NCBI GenBank assembly: GCA_958448165.1
Contig: CAUDCW010000001.1
Location: forward strand, 62,001 to 126,000
Length of the DNA stretch: 64,000 bases
Reading direction: 5' to 3'
Origin: an uncultured Oscillospiraceae bacterium
Lineage (GTDB): Bacteria > Bacillota > Clostridia > Oscillospirales > Acutalibacteraceae
The first letter of the stretch is position 1; each line of letters begins with the position of its first letter. Below are positions 43,429 through 51,537 of this stretch, piece after piece. Under the pieces are notes generated by a model that did not search any database, was not told the origin of the DNA, and worked only from the letters and a program-made list of their open reading frames with translations. The translations under genes and the position numbers were made by a program.

Positions 43429-43974
43429 TTAAGCGGTGTGAGTTGAAAACAGTCTTTTGTCAAGCTTTGACTTTTCAATAGCCTTGATAAGCGGAATTCC
43501 AAGAATTATGCAGACGCCAAGCTCACCCAAGGCAACACATCCGCCCTGTAACAGGAAGTCGGCAAAATGGAAGCCGCCCTCGATGAAGAATATCTCAATC
43601 TCCAGACCGACGATAATTCCGTTGAAGATTGCGGGCATTAAAAGCGCAGGAACAGGAATTGATTTTACTCTTACATTTCTGAGCGCATAAATAGCCAAAG
43701 CCGCAAGCAGGCTTGCAAGTGAGCCGAAAATCATATCATAGGGGCCAAGCGCCGACAGCGAGGTTATGTTCGCAAGAACACAGCCAACCGTAAGTCCCGG
43801 TATTGCGGCAGGTGTAAACAGTGCAAGCACGGTCAGCACCTCAGACGCCCTGAACTGAACCGCCATTGTTGTTGTGCCCGGCAGCAAAAAATTCTGCGCA
43901 TAAGTGAGCGTTGCATACAAAGCGGCAATCACAGCCGCCTGCACAAGATAAAGCGTACCTTTGTTTTTTAGCAT
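43429..43974 (-). CDS. queT: QueT-family transporter (ECF S-component-like)
   Basis: 181 residues with about five to six membrane helices: YLVQAAVIAALYATLTY, QFRASEVLTVLALFTPAAIPGLTVG and GPYDMIFGSLASLLAA match the QueT/DUF988 family, proposed to import queuosine precursors as the S-component of an ECF transporter. ACGGAGGAA precedes the ATG. The 66 bp between the start and a MITE hold a GATCCG/CGGATC hairpin but no preQ1 riboswitch that I can recognise. Confidence 0.85.
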   Translation of the reverse strand: MLKNKGTLYLVQAAVIAALYATLTYAQNFLLPGTTTMAVQFRASEVLTVLALFTPAAIPGLTVGCVLANITSLSALGPYDMIFGSLASLLAALAIYALRNVRVKSIPVPALLMPAIFNGIIVGLEIEIFFIEGGFHFADFLLQGGCVALGELGVCIILGIPLIKAIEKSKLDKRLFSTHTA

Positions 43975-44041
43975 ATTAAATTCCTCCGTAGTATTGTTTT
44001 AGATCCGGAAATTGCGACGGATCACACCATAATCGTGCAAG

Positions 44042-44212
44042 GGAAATCCTGATTAAATCGTTTGTGCATATTGCGCCGTCAGATTTTTCGTCAGGTTGGA
44101 CAAATAAACCGCAGTAATGCTGACGCATTACGAGGATTTTTTGGTCAGGCTGACGGAAAATAAGCAATCAAGATGTGCAAACAGCTTTCAGCGTGATTTA
44201 TTCAGTGTTTCC
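44042..44212 (+). mobile_element. MITE, copy 3 (between queT and the phage cassette)
   Basis: A 171-bp copy with the start mutated (GGAAATCCTGATTAAAT) and the end intact. The 4-bp flanks (CAAG and CGAA) do not match, so it is probably older. Same orientation as the copy at 55914 on the other side of the phage cassette. Confidence 0.8.
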
Positions 44213-44257
44213 CGAAGATATATTACCTCATTTTACTTCTTTTTGCAAGAGTGAATT

Positions 44258-44722
44258 TTATCTGAACGCCGCTATAACATAGCTTGCGTTTTCCTCGTTA
44301 AAATTCGCCCTTGCTCCGTCTGTCATCGTTGCGGAATACGCAAGCGTAAGCACGCCCGACATCAGCGACAAGCCCTGCGTTCCGCCGTAGGAGGGTGTGA
44401 CAAAGCCTGCATTAATCACAATGCCCGACGACGAATATGAAACAGGCGGCGCGTTTTTCTTCTGCACAAGCACAAGCTTAGGTGAAAATTCAAAATTAAC
44501 GGTAAGGCTTATTGTGCCTGTTCCGGTGTACTGCTTTACCGCAACGGGATTTGACACCCTTGTCTTTTCGGTGTTTGTCAGATGAATTGTCGAATTCGCA
44601 CAGTGCGTACCCACAGCCTCATCAATAAGCGCATTGTCCTCGACAAAGTCTGTTCTTGTCGGGTGGTCTGTGCCGACCCATTGGTTAAGACCGAGATTTT
44701 CTGTTTTGTTCGTCGAAGCCAT
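44258..44722 (-). CDS. Phage tail fibre-like protein
   Basis: 154 residues. The N-terminal part (NKTENLGLNQWVGTDHPTRTDF, residues about 4-25) is the pattern of phage tail fibre N-termini that attach to the baseplate; the C-terminus is beta-rich with Gly and Ser. AAAGGAGTGAGG precedes the ATG. It is the last gene of the cassette, in the place of XkdV in PBSX. No receptor-binding domain is recognised. Confidence 0.7.
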   Translation of the reverse strand: MASTNKTENLGLNQWVGTDHPTRTDFVEDNALIDEAVGTHCANSTIHLTNTEKTRVSNPVAVKQYTGTGTISLTVNFEFSPKLVLVQKKNAPPVSYSSSGIVINAGFVTPSYGGTQGLSLMSGVLTLAYSATMTDGARANFNEENASYVIAAFR

Positions 44723-44736
44723 ATATCCTCACTCCT

Positions 44737-45309
44737 TTAAATTATCAAAGTATCAATATCGTCCCATGAATAATTTTTGCTGTCCATATCATTTGCGGTG
44801 AGATTCAATCCGTCAATAACATTCCAGCTTGCATTGCCGAAAACGACAACAATTTCAAGATGAGCAGGCAAAAGCTCCTCAAGCTGCTCCTTTATCCACT
44901 TTCGCCGTGCCTTTGTATAGCTCCCTGTGCTTAAATCCACCGTCACAACAAAGCGTGACGGATTTTCTGTTATTGCAAAGCTTTCAATTCCAAGCGAGCG
45001 CACAATTTCATCAGCGCCCGACGGAGTAAAGCTGTTGTCAGTAAGCCTCAGCCTGCCCTTTATCATCTCTCGCCGCCGGTTAACATCTGTGCCGATTTGA
45101 GCAGCGCCAAAAAGCTCCTCCCACATTGAAAGCCCGTAGTCCTCGGCGCTTGACACAAACGCTTCACGGATAATTACGTCAAGCTCGTCGTCCTTGCTGT
45201 CAATTCCGACGGAATATGCTTTAAGCTCGTTTGCAACGCCGCCGTTTTCATCAAGGGTATAAAGCCCTGTCGGCAAGAGCTTTTTTGTCATACTCTCAAA
45301 CGCTTTCAT
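44737..45309 (-). CDS. Phage tail protein, XkdU/YmfQ (DUF2313) family
   Basis: 190 residues matching the pattern of phage Mu gp48/YmfQ tail proteins: LPTGLYTLDENG, MWEELFGAAQIGTDVNRRREMIKGRL and a C-terminal LLPAHLEIVVVF. It is encoded directly after the baseplate J gene (4-bp gap), as in PBSX and Mu. It is likely to link baseplate and fibre. Confidence 0.82.
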   Translation of the reverse strand: MKAFESMTKKLLPTGLYTLDENGGVANELKAYSVGIDSKDDELDVIIREAFVSSAEDYGLSMWEELFGAAQIGTDVNRRREMIKGRLRLTDNSFTPSGADEIVRSLGIESFAITENPSRFVVTVDLSTGSYTKARRKWIKEQLEELLPAHLEIVVVFGNASWNVIDGLNLTANDMDSKNYSWDDIDTLII

Positions 45310-45313
45310 AATA

Positions 45314-46375
45314 TTACCCCCGTGTAATTGCGATTGTGCCTGCGGTTAATAGCTGTGAGTCGGCGGCTGCAACATTGCTCGACGAGGAGCTCTTGAACAA
45401 AAACCTGTCAACGCCCTGAGCACCTGCAATTGCATTTCCAAGCGAAGAAACATAAACGCTCTGACCGACCTGAAGCGAAGCGAAATATTCCTTTATTTTT
45501 TCATTTACATTCGCACAGACCTCGTCAAAATCATATCCGCTTTTCTCGCTTATCGTTAGCGACACAGGCACACGCACAGTACTCGCCGCCGACACAAGAA
45601 CATCCACATTAAGTTCTCTCGCCTCATTAACCAAAGTCTGCACCTCGCTTACATATTTGCTGTCAATTGCAGTTCCCTTTGCGGCTATATAAATGTCAAC
45701 CGTTCCGTTGCCTCTTGCCCGTGACACAACATTCGCCGAGTAAACACCGTCAACACTCTGCGCAAGACGCTTGTAATACGCCTTGTTCGTGCCAGTTGAC
45801 GGTGTTTTTATGTCCTCCATGATACGTCTGCGAAGCGACTCGTCATCCTCAATGTCAGTGCCGCCGCTGAACGATGCCTTGTTTGTGACACTCAATAGCG
45901 AGCTCACATTCGTTGTCATCACACATATGGTGTCAGGCGCAACATTTCCGCTTGCTCCCTTTGTTATCGCCGTAGCGGTTACGCTTACTGTTTTAAGTCC
46001 CGTACCGATAGACGTGGTTTTATCAGTAACAAATCTTATCGGGTTTTTACCTGCCGTAGAAAACACCGTACCGCCGGAAATAACAATAGTGCTTTCTGCA
46101 GGGTTCTCCAGCGAAAAAGTGAGAGTTCCGTGTGCCGCAGTTGCTTTTTTCCGCACAAGACCCCTCATTTCTGCGTGGCAGTCAAGCCTGTCTCCGGACG
46201 CCGTCTGAGGAAAAAGCTGATTATCCAGCCATCTGATTGACGACTGCAGGTTAAAAAGCTCGCCTGCAAGCAGCTTGATTTTTATCGAAATGTCCGACGC
46301 ATCAAAACAGTCACAACCTGTAAGCTCCTTATACTTCGCAAACATTCTGCTTTCAATGTCACTGTAGCTTTCCAT
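45314..46375 (-). CDS. Baseplate J-like protein
   Basis: 353 residues, gp47/J family wedge protein: RMFAKYKELTG near the start, FPQTASGDRLDCHAEMRGL, TGGTDIEDDESLRRRI (GTDIEDDE-SLRRRI core near residue 170) and VDGVYSANVVSRARGNGTVDIYI. The start overlaps the preceding gene in TAATG. GGAGGTGAT lies upstream. Confidence 0.88.
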   Translation of the reverse strand: MESYSDIESRMFAKYKELTGCDCFDASDISIKIKLLAGELFNLQSSIRWLDNQLFPQTASGDRLDCHAEMRGLVRKKATAAHGTLTFSLENPAESTIVISGGTVFSTAGKNPIRFVTDKTTSIGTGLKTVSVTATAITKGASGNVAPDTICVMTTNVSSLLSVTNKASFSGGTDIEDDESLRRRIMEDIKTPSTGTNKAYYKRLAQSVDGVYSANVVSRARGNGTVDIYIAAKGTAIDSKYVSEVQTLVNEARELNVDVLVSAASTVRVPVSLTISEKSGYDFDEVCANVNEKIKEYFASLQVGQSVYVSSLGNAIAGAQGVDRFLFKSSSSSNVAAADSQLLTAGTIAITRG

Positions 46376-46719
46376 TATATAATCACCTCCACGACTCCGC
46401 TTTCATCTTTCAGCTTTATTTCAAGCGATATCTTTATTTTGCCCTCATCAGTAATACTCGCCTTAATTGCTCCAAGGCTTGTCTGCGGCACATCAGCAAC
46501 AGCCTCCCCTGCCAACAGCTCTGCACGGCTGTGCACGGCGTCCTCAACATCCTTTATGCTTTCAAGCTCACTGCCCAGATTGCGGGAATAAACAAAGCTT
46601 GCACGCTTCATCTTAAGGCTTATTGCGGCTCTCTGCATAAGCTCGGCAAGTCCCGTTATCAGATAAGGCATTCCCCGGCTGTCAAGACCAAATTCGCCGT
46701 TTAAAAGCGCTGTGTCCAT
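46375..46719 (-). CDS. Baseplate wedge protein, XkdS/W-like (DUF2634-type)
   Basis: 114 residues: ends of NGEFGLDSRGMPYLITGLAELMQRA and FVYSRNLGSELESI resemble the gp25/W-type short wedge proteins before baseplate J. The ATG overlaps the previous stop (TGATG), which fixes the start; AAGGCGG is 7 nt upstream. The gene order supports the call. Confidence 0.75.
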   Translation of the reverse strand: MDTALLNGEFGLDSRGMPYLITGLAELMQRAAISLKMKRASFVYSRNLGSELESIKDVEDAVHSRAELLAGEAVADVPQTSLGAIKASITDEGKIKISLEIKLKDESGVVEVII

Positions 46720-47054
46720 CACTCAACCGCCTTTCCGTTTATAAGCACCTCTCCGCTGTTTTTAAGCACAATTGACGCTCCTCCTGCGGAGTAAAGCATT
46801 ACCTCACCCGGCTCAAGCTCATTATCGGGTGCAAAAACCCCGATTGACGCACAGCCCTCTCCAAGCGGCAAAAGCACACACCGACTGCCGCCGGGAATGA
46901 CATATGCCATTCCGTACGGTGCAACACAGGGCTGTGCGGCGTGTGATTTTGTCCCGTTTGCGTCAAGATATGCCCCTGTTGCCGCAGTTACGCTTGCCTT
47001 TTCGGCGTTTCTCTGACGGCGTGTCTGCTCTTCAAGATTTTTTGTAAGCCACAT
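46719..47054 (-). CDS. Baseplate spike-like protein, XkdR/V-like
   Basis: 111 residues with an N-terminal helix and a C-terminal beta part (EPGEVMLYSAGGASIVLKNS, GEVLINGKAVE) like the OB/spike C-termini of baseplate V/gp45 proteins. The start is the ATG after AGAAGGAGAG (MWLTKN), inside a longer frame. It lies between the D-like and W-like genes, as in related phages. Confidence 0.65.
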   Translation of the reverse strand: MWLTKNLEEQTRRQRNAEKASVTAATGAYLDANGTKSHAAQPCVAPYGMAYVIPGGSRCVLLPLGEGCASIGVFAPDNELEPGEVMLYSAGGASIVLKNSGEVLINGKAVE

Positions 47055-47055
47055 T

Positions 47056-47994
47056 TTATTCTCTCCTTCTGATTTCGCCCGACATCGTGATAACGCTTTC
47101 AAACCCTCTGTGAGTCAGGCTTATCTTCACCTTTATACAGCGCAGGCTGTCAAAGCACTGTCCGCTCAGCATTTTCAAGGTGCATAGGCTGTTAAGCGGA
47201 CAGTGAACAAAGCAGGGCGAGCTTAACCGCACGCCAAGGCTCTGTTCGTTTCCGCTGTCAATTAACTGTCGGGCGGCGTCATTGCCCTGCTCTTCCCCGT
47301 CAACATAACGTCTGCGAACAACGCCGAAGCACTGTGCAAGCTCGTTTGTATTTTCTATATCATATTCCTCACGCCCCGAAGCTTTGGTAAAAACCGAGGA
47401 AATAAGCTTATAATATCTGTTGTTGACCGTAACCGAGCTGTACGCAATACCGTCGCTGTTGCTGAAATAAAGCGGCGCATCCGTATCATTTCTTTTGCAA
47501 AGCACGACCTTGCCCTCTTCGTTAACATAAGGCTCTGTACCGTAGCACCGTCTGCAAAAGCTCTTTATCACCTGCCAGTGCGAGATACCCTTGTAAACGC
47601 TCAGATCCGTGTATTCTCCGTCGTCCTGACAAACACATTCAAGACCGAAGGGAGCAATATGGTTTTGATCAATCAATTTTGAGTCGGCATTTTTGTAGTC
47701 ACACGGCTTTGCCTCGTTGTCAAGCAACAGCGCCGCAGTACTTCTTGCGTAAATAACAGTCGAATAACCTCCGCTGCTTTCAGTAATATTAATCTCATCA
47801 ATAACACCGGAAAACTCGACCCGTCCGTCAATTTTCAGCTCTATGTGCAGTGCGTTTGTCTTTGTGATATTGCTCTGTGCAATCTTAATCGTCAGGTCAT
47901 CCGCCGCACCGATTTCACGGTTTATCGTAAAGCCCGTTATATTTTCAAGAGTCAGACGACTGCCGTCGGGTTTTATCATATATGCCTCTACCAC
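47056..47994 (-). CDS. Late control D/XkdQ-like baseplate hub protein
   Basis: 312 residues; beta-rich N-terminus (LTIKIAQSNI, GVIDEINI), YKGISHWQVIKSFCRRCYGTEP near residue 130, and a C-terminal GxExxRR. The pattern and position (after the LysM gene, before V-like) fit gpD/XkdQ hub proteins. It overlaps the LysM gene by 7 bp. Confidence 0.78.
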   Translation of the reverse strand: MVEAYMIKPDGSRLTLENITGFTINREIGAADDLTIKIAQSNITKTNALHIELKIDGRVEFSGVIDEINITESSGGYSTVIYARSTAALLLDNEAKPCDYKNADSKLIDQNHIAPFGLECVCQDDGEYTDLSVYKGISHWQVIKSFCRRCYGTEPYVNEEGKVVLCKRNDTDAPLYFSNSDGIAYSSVTVNNRYYKLISSVFTKASGREEYDIENTNELAQCFGVVRRRYVDGEEQGNDAARQLIDSGNEQSLGVRLSSPCFVHCPLNSLCTLKMLSGQCFDSLRCIKVKISLTHRGFESVITMSGEIRRRE

Positions 47995-48512
47995 AGCGTT
48001 ATCACCTGACCTTTTTCAAGAATATCGGGACGTTTTACGGCGGTATTAAGCTGCAGAAGTCTTTCAATCGCTATGCCGTATTTATACGATATATCCCACA
48101 GGGTTTCGTCCATTTTAGCGTTTACGCTGTGCGGCATTTCATCCCCGACCTTTTCAGGCGATGACGATGAGATGAATTCAAAGCTTATGTCAATTTCATT
48201 TTCCTTTGGCGTCAACGTATATTCAAGCGACGTTAGAACAGCACTTATCGCAGGAAAGGGTGAAATAGACAACAGCCTTTTTTCCCCCCTTTTCAGAGCT
48301 TCAAGCAGCAAAAGCAGTTTTTCAAAGCAATCCTCGCCGGTTATTATCCCCTTGCCCGTGATAATCGCATTTTCAAGCGCAACTGCTTCAAAGCGTGTTC
48401 CGCAGTACGGCATAAGAGCAGTGCTTCCGCTAAGCTTATTTGAAACAGTCAGCCTTTCGGGATTGTGCATAAAGGTATATTCACCGAATTTCATCTGTGT
48501 AAAATTCTTCAT
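47988..48512 (-). CDS. LysM-containing tail protein, XkdP-like
   Basis: 174 residues: an N-terminal domain (FMHNPERLTVSNK) and a C-terminal LysM (about 125-173, DETLWDISYKYGIAIERLL, ILEKGQVITLW). In PBSX-like phages the LysM gene (xkdP) follows the tape-measure gene; here no tape measure precedes it. Its LysM may bind peptidoglycan or act in assembly. Confidence 0.8.
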   Translation of the reverse strand: MKNFTQMKFGEYTFMHNPERLTVSNKLSGSTALMPYCGTRFEAVALENAIITGKGIITGEDCFEKLLLLLEALKRGEKRLLSISPFPAISAVLTSLEYTLTPKENEIDISFEFISSSSPEKVGDEMPHSVNAKMDETLWDISYKYGIAIERLLQLNTAVKRPDILEKGQVITLW

Positions 48513-48534
48513 CGCTAAGGTTTACAAACTCCTT

Positions 48535-48660
48535 TCAACTTTCTGTTTCCGTTTCACGGAAGCCTGAATACCGCCTGCTGTCACGCTCAAGTATCTCGCA
48601 AAGCTGCTCTGCCATTTCGCTTTTATCGTCAAAAAAGTCTTCCCATTTTTCATTCGGCAT
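48535..48660 (-). CDS. Small phage-cassette protein (41 residues)
   Basis: Starts ATG, MPNEKWEDFFDDKSEM, and ends RETETES. GGAAGGAC lies upstream, and it overlaps the preceding gene by 11 bp, as do other junctions in the cassette. Very acidic. Function unknown. The region to the LysM gene start (48513) is short. Confidence 0.55.
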   Translation of the reverse strand: MPNEKWEDFFDDKSEMAEQLCEILERDSRRYSGFRETETES

Positions 48661-49414
48661 CTTCATCAGTCCTTCCCGATATCGTCACAATTTCCTGCAT
48701 ATTACGGTCAAGCACATAATTTGTCACGGCGCAGTCGGTGAGATAAATGCCGTTTTTAAGCATATCGTCAACCGTAAACGGATACTGCAAATTCTTCAGC
48801 GACTTATAATCGTCCGGAATATATCTTTTTACCTTAAGTATGCATTTCCTGCTGTTATTTACAAAACCAACAGGGCATCCCTCGCCGTAACACTCAATCG
48901 GTGAAGAAAGAGTCGGCGAAATCTCAACACTTGCACTGCGGCATACATACGGCGAATCATCGAAAAACAGATTGAAGGCAACGTCAATATCCCTTATATA
49001 GGTGTCGTCAAAGCTTTGGCTTACAGTGACTTTCACACGGGTTTTGTAGGCATGGCAGTTGCTCAGAAAAGCAACATCGCCTGCAAAAGCCTTAATGCTG
49101 TATTTTCCCGATAAATTTCCCAGAGCGTCACACAGCGCAAGTGCGCAGTCAGACGAAAGCTGACCGCCTTTTGACACAGGTGTATAAATATCCGCAAATG
49201 CGGTTATCGTGTTTTCTGTATCTCTGATAATATCAATAGCCGAGTGTGAAGCTTTTTCGGCAGACAAAAGACCGACAGCGCATACAGTGCGCTTTACCGG
49301 ACTGTCGGACTGTGCGGTCGGATAAGCCTCTGTAATGCGGCACTGCGAAAACTGCGGGCATTTCTTTATTGCACTTTCTATCAGCTTTTTTATATCACTG
49401 TATTTAAGGTTCAT
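48650..49414 (-). CDS. Structural protein, possible tail-terminator/tube-like
   Basis: 254 residues, not firmly recognised. The N-terminal half (about 1-140) has TITAFADIYTPVSKGGQLS, as in small tail-terminator proteins. The C-terminal half (about 140-254) is beta-rich with KRYIPDDYKSLKNLQYPFT and a late VTNYVLDRNMQEIVTI stretch that may be a tube-like domain. The start is either this ATG or a GTG 12 bp upstream. It occupies the place where sheath, tube, chaperone and tape measure would lie in PBSX. The two-domain reading is inference. Confidence 0.6.
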   Translation of the reverse strand: MNLKYSDIKKLIESAIKKCPQFSQCRITEAYPTAQSDSPVKRTVCAVGLLSAEKASHSAIDIIRDTENTITAFADIYTPVSKGGQLSSDCALALCDALGNLSGKYSIKAFAGDVAFLSNCHAYKTRVKVTVSQSFDDTYIRDIDVAFNLFFDDSPYVCRSASVEISPTLSSPIECYGEGCPVGFVNNSRKCILKVKRYIPDDYKSLKNLQYPFTVDDMLKNGIYLTDCAVTNYVLDRNMQEIVTISGRTDEDAE

Positions 49415-49769
49415 TTTCGTTTTCACCGTCCTGTCTGTATTGACCCAGAATCGCCCAAAGGTAAAGCGGTTTGTCCTGAAGATAATATGTATCGCATTTT
49501 TTTACCGTGAATTGCTTGTTCATAGCCGCACATTCAACAATATACTCGTCAAGCGGAGAAATAAGCGAAAGCTCCGGCGGAGCAATCATCAGCCAGTGTG
49601 AGCCGTCAAAAAGCCCCTGCGTAAGGCTCGTTCCGTCAAGATACAGCTTGTTTTTATATCTCAGCGGCTCAATAAATGCCGGATACTCGTTGACCTCATC
49701 GTCCTTGCTGACGCAAATTCTGCATCCGAAGCGGCAAATCAGATCGTATATTATTTTTACAATTCTCAT
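49404..49769 (-). CDS. Head-closure/connector-like protein
   Basis: 121 residues; FIEPLRYKNKLYLDGTSLTQG and GSHWLMIAPPE give a pattern like small head-tail joining proteins. The start is the ATG with GAGGCGG upstream (MRIVKI), with a longer frame rejected. It overlaps the next gene by 11 bp, and only 1 bp separates it from the preceding connector. No firm family match. Confidence 0.55.
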   Translation of the reverse strand: MRIVKIIYDLICRFGCRICVSKDDEVNEYPAFIEPLRYKNKLYLDGTSLTQGLFDGSHWLMIAPPELSLISPLDEYIVECAAMNKQFTVKKCDTYYLQDKPLYLWAILGQYRQDGENENEP

Positions 49770-49770
49770 C

Positions 49771-50130
49771 TCACACCGCCTCAAATGTAAAATCACCGTC
49801 TATTAAATGCGGCTTTATATCCTCCAGAATAGCATTATAATATGCCCTTGCCCTGTCAACCGGCGATTTGCCGTCAAGCGCAATTGTAACATCGCCTGCC
49901 TTAAATGAGCTTGGACTGCCGTCGGAATATAGCAGTTCAAAATTCAACGCCGCATAAGCTGCGGCAGCAGCGTTAAAGCTGCTGCCGTACTCATTCAGGA
50001 CATTGCCGCTTTTTGCCTTTGATTCAAAAAAGCGAACAGCGTCATTGCACAAAAAGCGGTATTTTTCGCCGTCATCTTCGCTTAAGCCGCACAGGGTCAG
50101 AAATCGCAAATAAACAATAAAGCTGTCCAT
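49771..50130 (-). CDS. Head-tail connector-like protein (gp6-type)
   Basis: 119 residues: an all-helix start (FIVYLRFLTLCGLSEDDGEKY) and an Ala-rich middle with FNAAAAAYAALNFE, as in gp6/YqbG-type connectors. It is directly downstream of the capsid gene (17 bp), the usual place. Confidence 0.65.
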   Translation of the reverse strand: MDSFIVYLRFLTLCGLSEDDGEKYRFLCNDAVRFFESKAKSGNVLNEYGSSFNAAAAAYAALNFELLYSDGSPSSFKAGDVTIALDGKSPVDRARAYYNAILEDIKPHLIDGDFTFEAV

Positions 50131-50147
50131 ACCGCTGTCCTCCCTCT

Positions 50148-51158
50148 TTAAATTGAAAGTACCTTTGCGGCACCCGTAAACAGCTTTGAAAAGCCTGTAG
50201 TACAGGTGATTGCGGCACGCTCAAGCTGGCGGTCGATAAGCTTGTCATAATCGGTTATGATATCGCCGGACTGCACCATTTCGATGGCGCAGTTTTTGTC
50301 AAGACCGATAATCTTCTTGCCCGAAATCGCAGGAACGTGAATAAGCGTTGCACCCATCGGAGTAACAAGCTTGCCGGTGCCGTGAAAGTCAAGACCTGCA
50401 CGCGAATCCTGCATTTCGGGAAGAGCAAGAATCGCCTGAACAACCTCCGTTGAGGCAAGTAGTGTATTAAGCTCAAACGGTGCAAACTTGCCCCAGAACT
50501 TGAGCAAATCGTCATAGGTGAGCGTACCTGCGCTTGCAACATTTACCACCTCGGCAGGGTTGTTGTTGCCGTCGCCGTTGATAAGCACATCTACAGCGTC
50601 AGCAAGCTGCATTCTGCCGATATATGCGCCAATCTGCTTAAGCGTTACAGTGAACACATCAAGACGCTGAAAGCGCAGCGCCTCATATGACGAAACAAGC
50701 ATTCTGCCGCGCTTTAAAAGCTTAACGAGGTTGCTCTGAATTTTAATCTCCGTTTCGGGGATAAACGCACCCTCGGCAACAGGCTTAAGCTCGTGACTTT
50801 CATCAAGCGGATCGGAAGCGATGCTGCGATAGTCAAGTCCCTCTATCTTTGTTGTTGCGGCAACGATATCGCCTATCACGTTGCTCTGCTCCACGCCTGT
50901 GGCAACCGCACGTCTTATGTATTCGGGGAACAGTGCAGCGGAAGAAGATGTCTGAAAAAACTTTTCAACCGTGTCGCTGTTTTTACCTCTTACCTTGATG
51001 TCAAAGCGCTTAAGCTGCCTTTGAAAAGCGTCCGTACCGTCAAGCGGTGTTCCCTTGTACTGTTCGGACGGGTCAAGCTGTTCAAGCATCTGCGTCAGAT
51101 TTCTGCCGCCAACACCGTACATACTCTTATCGATTTTTATCGTATCGTAATTTGCCAT
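50148..51158 (-). CDS. Phage major capsid protein
   Basis: 336 residues of HK97-like coat type: an N-terminal region up to about 60, then FFQTSSSAALFPEYIRRAVATG, the beta/alpha core with MLVSSYEALRFQRLDVFTVTLKQI and VVNVASAGTLTYDDLLKFWGKF (all below full length), and a C-terminal TCTTGFSKLFTGA. It lies between the protease/decoration genes and the connectors, as expected. AAGGAGGAA precedes the ATG. Confidence 0.88.
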   Translation of the reverse strand: MANYDTIKIDKSMYGVGGRNLTQMLEQLDPSEQYKGTPLDGTDAFQRQLKRFDIKVRGKNSDTVEKFFQTSSSAALFPEYIRRAVATGVEQSNVIGDIVAATTKIEGLDYRSIASDPLDESHELKPVAEGAFIPETEIKIQSNLVKLLKRGRMLVSSYEALRFQRLDVFTVTLKQIGAYIGRMQLADAVDVLINGDGNNNPAEVVNVASAGTLTYDDLLKFWGKFAPFELNTLLASTEVVQAILALPEMQDSRAGLDFHGTGKLVTPMGATLIHVPAISGKKIIGLDKNCAIEMVQSGDIITDYDKLIDRQLERAAITCTTGFSKLFTGAAKVLSI

Positions 51159-51170
51159 ATTATTTCCTCC

Positions 51171-51518
51171 TTAAAGCAATATTCCTGCCTTGCCGTTCAT
51201 AGCCTCAAGCACAAGGCATCTGATACCGTTTGTGTTGTCAATCTTCACCGTTTTGTCGTCGCTTGCGGATATACTGCGGTAGCCAACAGTCACCGTACCG
51301 TCGTGCACAACTTCTACAAAGCCTCTTACAGCCACAGCCGCAAAACCGTTTCTTACATTCACAACAACTCCGATCGGCTGGTCACCGGCGGTGCATTTTC
51401 CTACCATACCGCTGCCGACAAGCTTTACAAGCTGACCCGCCTCAGTGACCGACGAGTTACACTTGAATGTTGCAACCTCTGAATTCAAGCCCTTAAAATC
51501 AGAATAAATAGCCATCAT
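51171..51518 (-). CDS. Capsid decoration/stabilisation-like protein
   Basis: 115 residues, beta-rich: FKCNSSVTEAGQLVKLVGSG, PIGVVVNVRNGFAAVAVRGF and YRSISASDDKTVKI are patterns of small head proteins (DUF2190-type). The start is the ATG with AAGGAG upstream. It is encoded between the protease and capsid genes. Confidence 0.7.
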   Translation of the reverse strand: MMAIYSDFKGLNSEVATFKCNSSVTEAGQLVKLVGSGMVGKCTAGDQPIGVVVNVRNGFAAVAVRGFVEVVHDGTVTVGYRSISASDDKTVKIDNTNGIRCLVLEAMNGKAGILL

Positions 51519-51537
51519 ATTAACTCCTTCCCGAATT

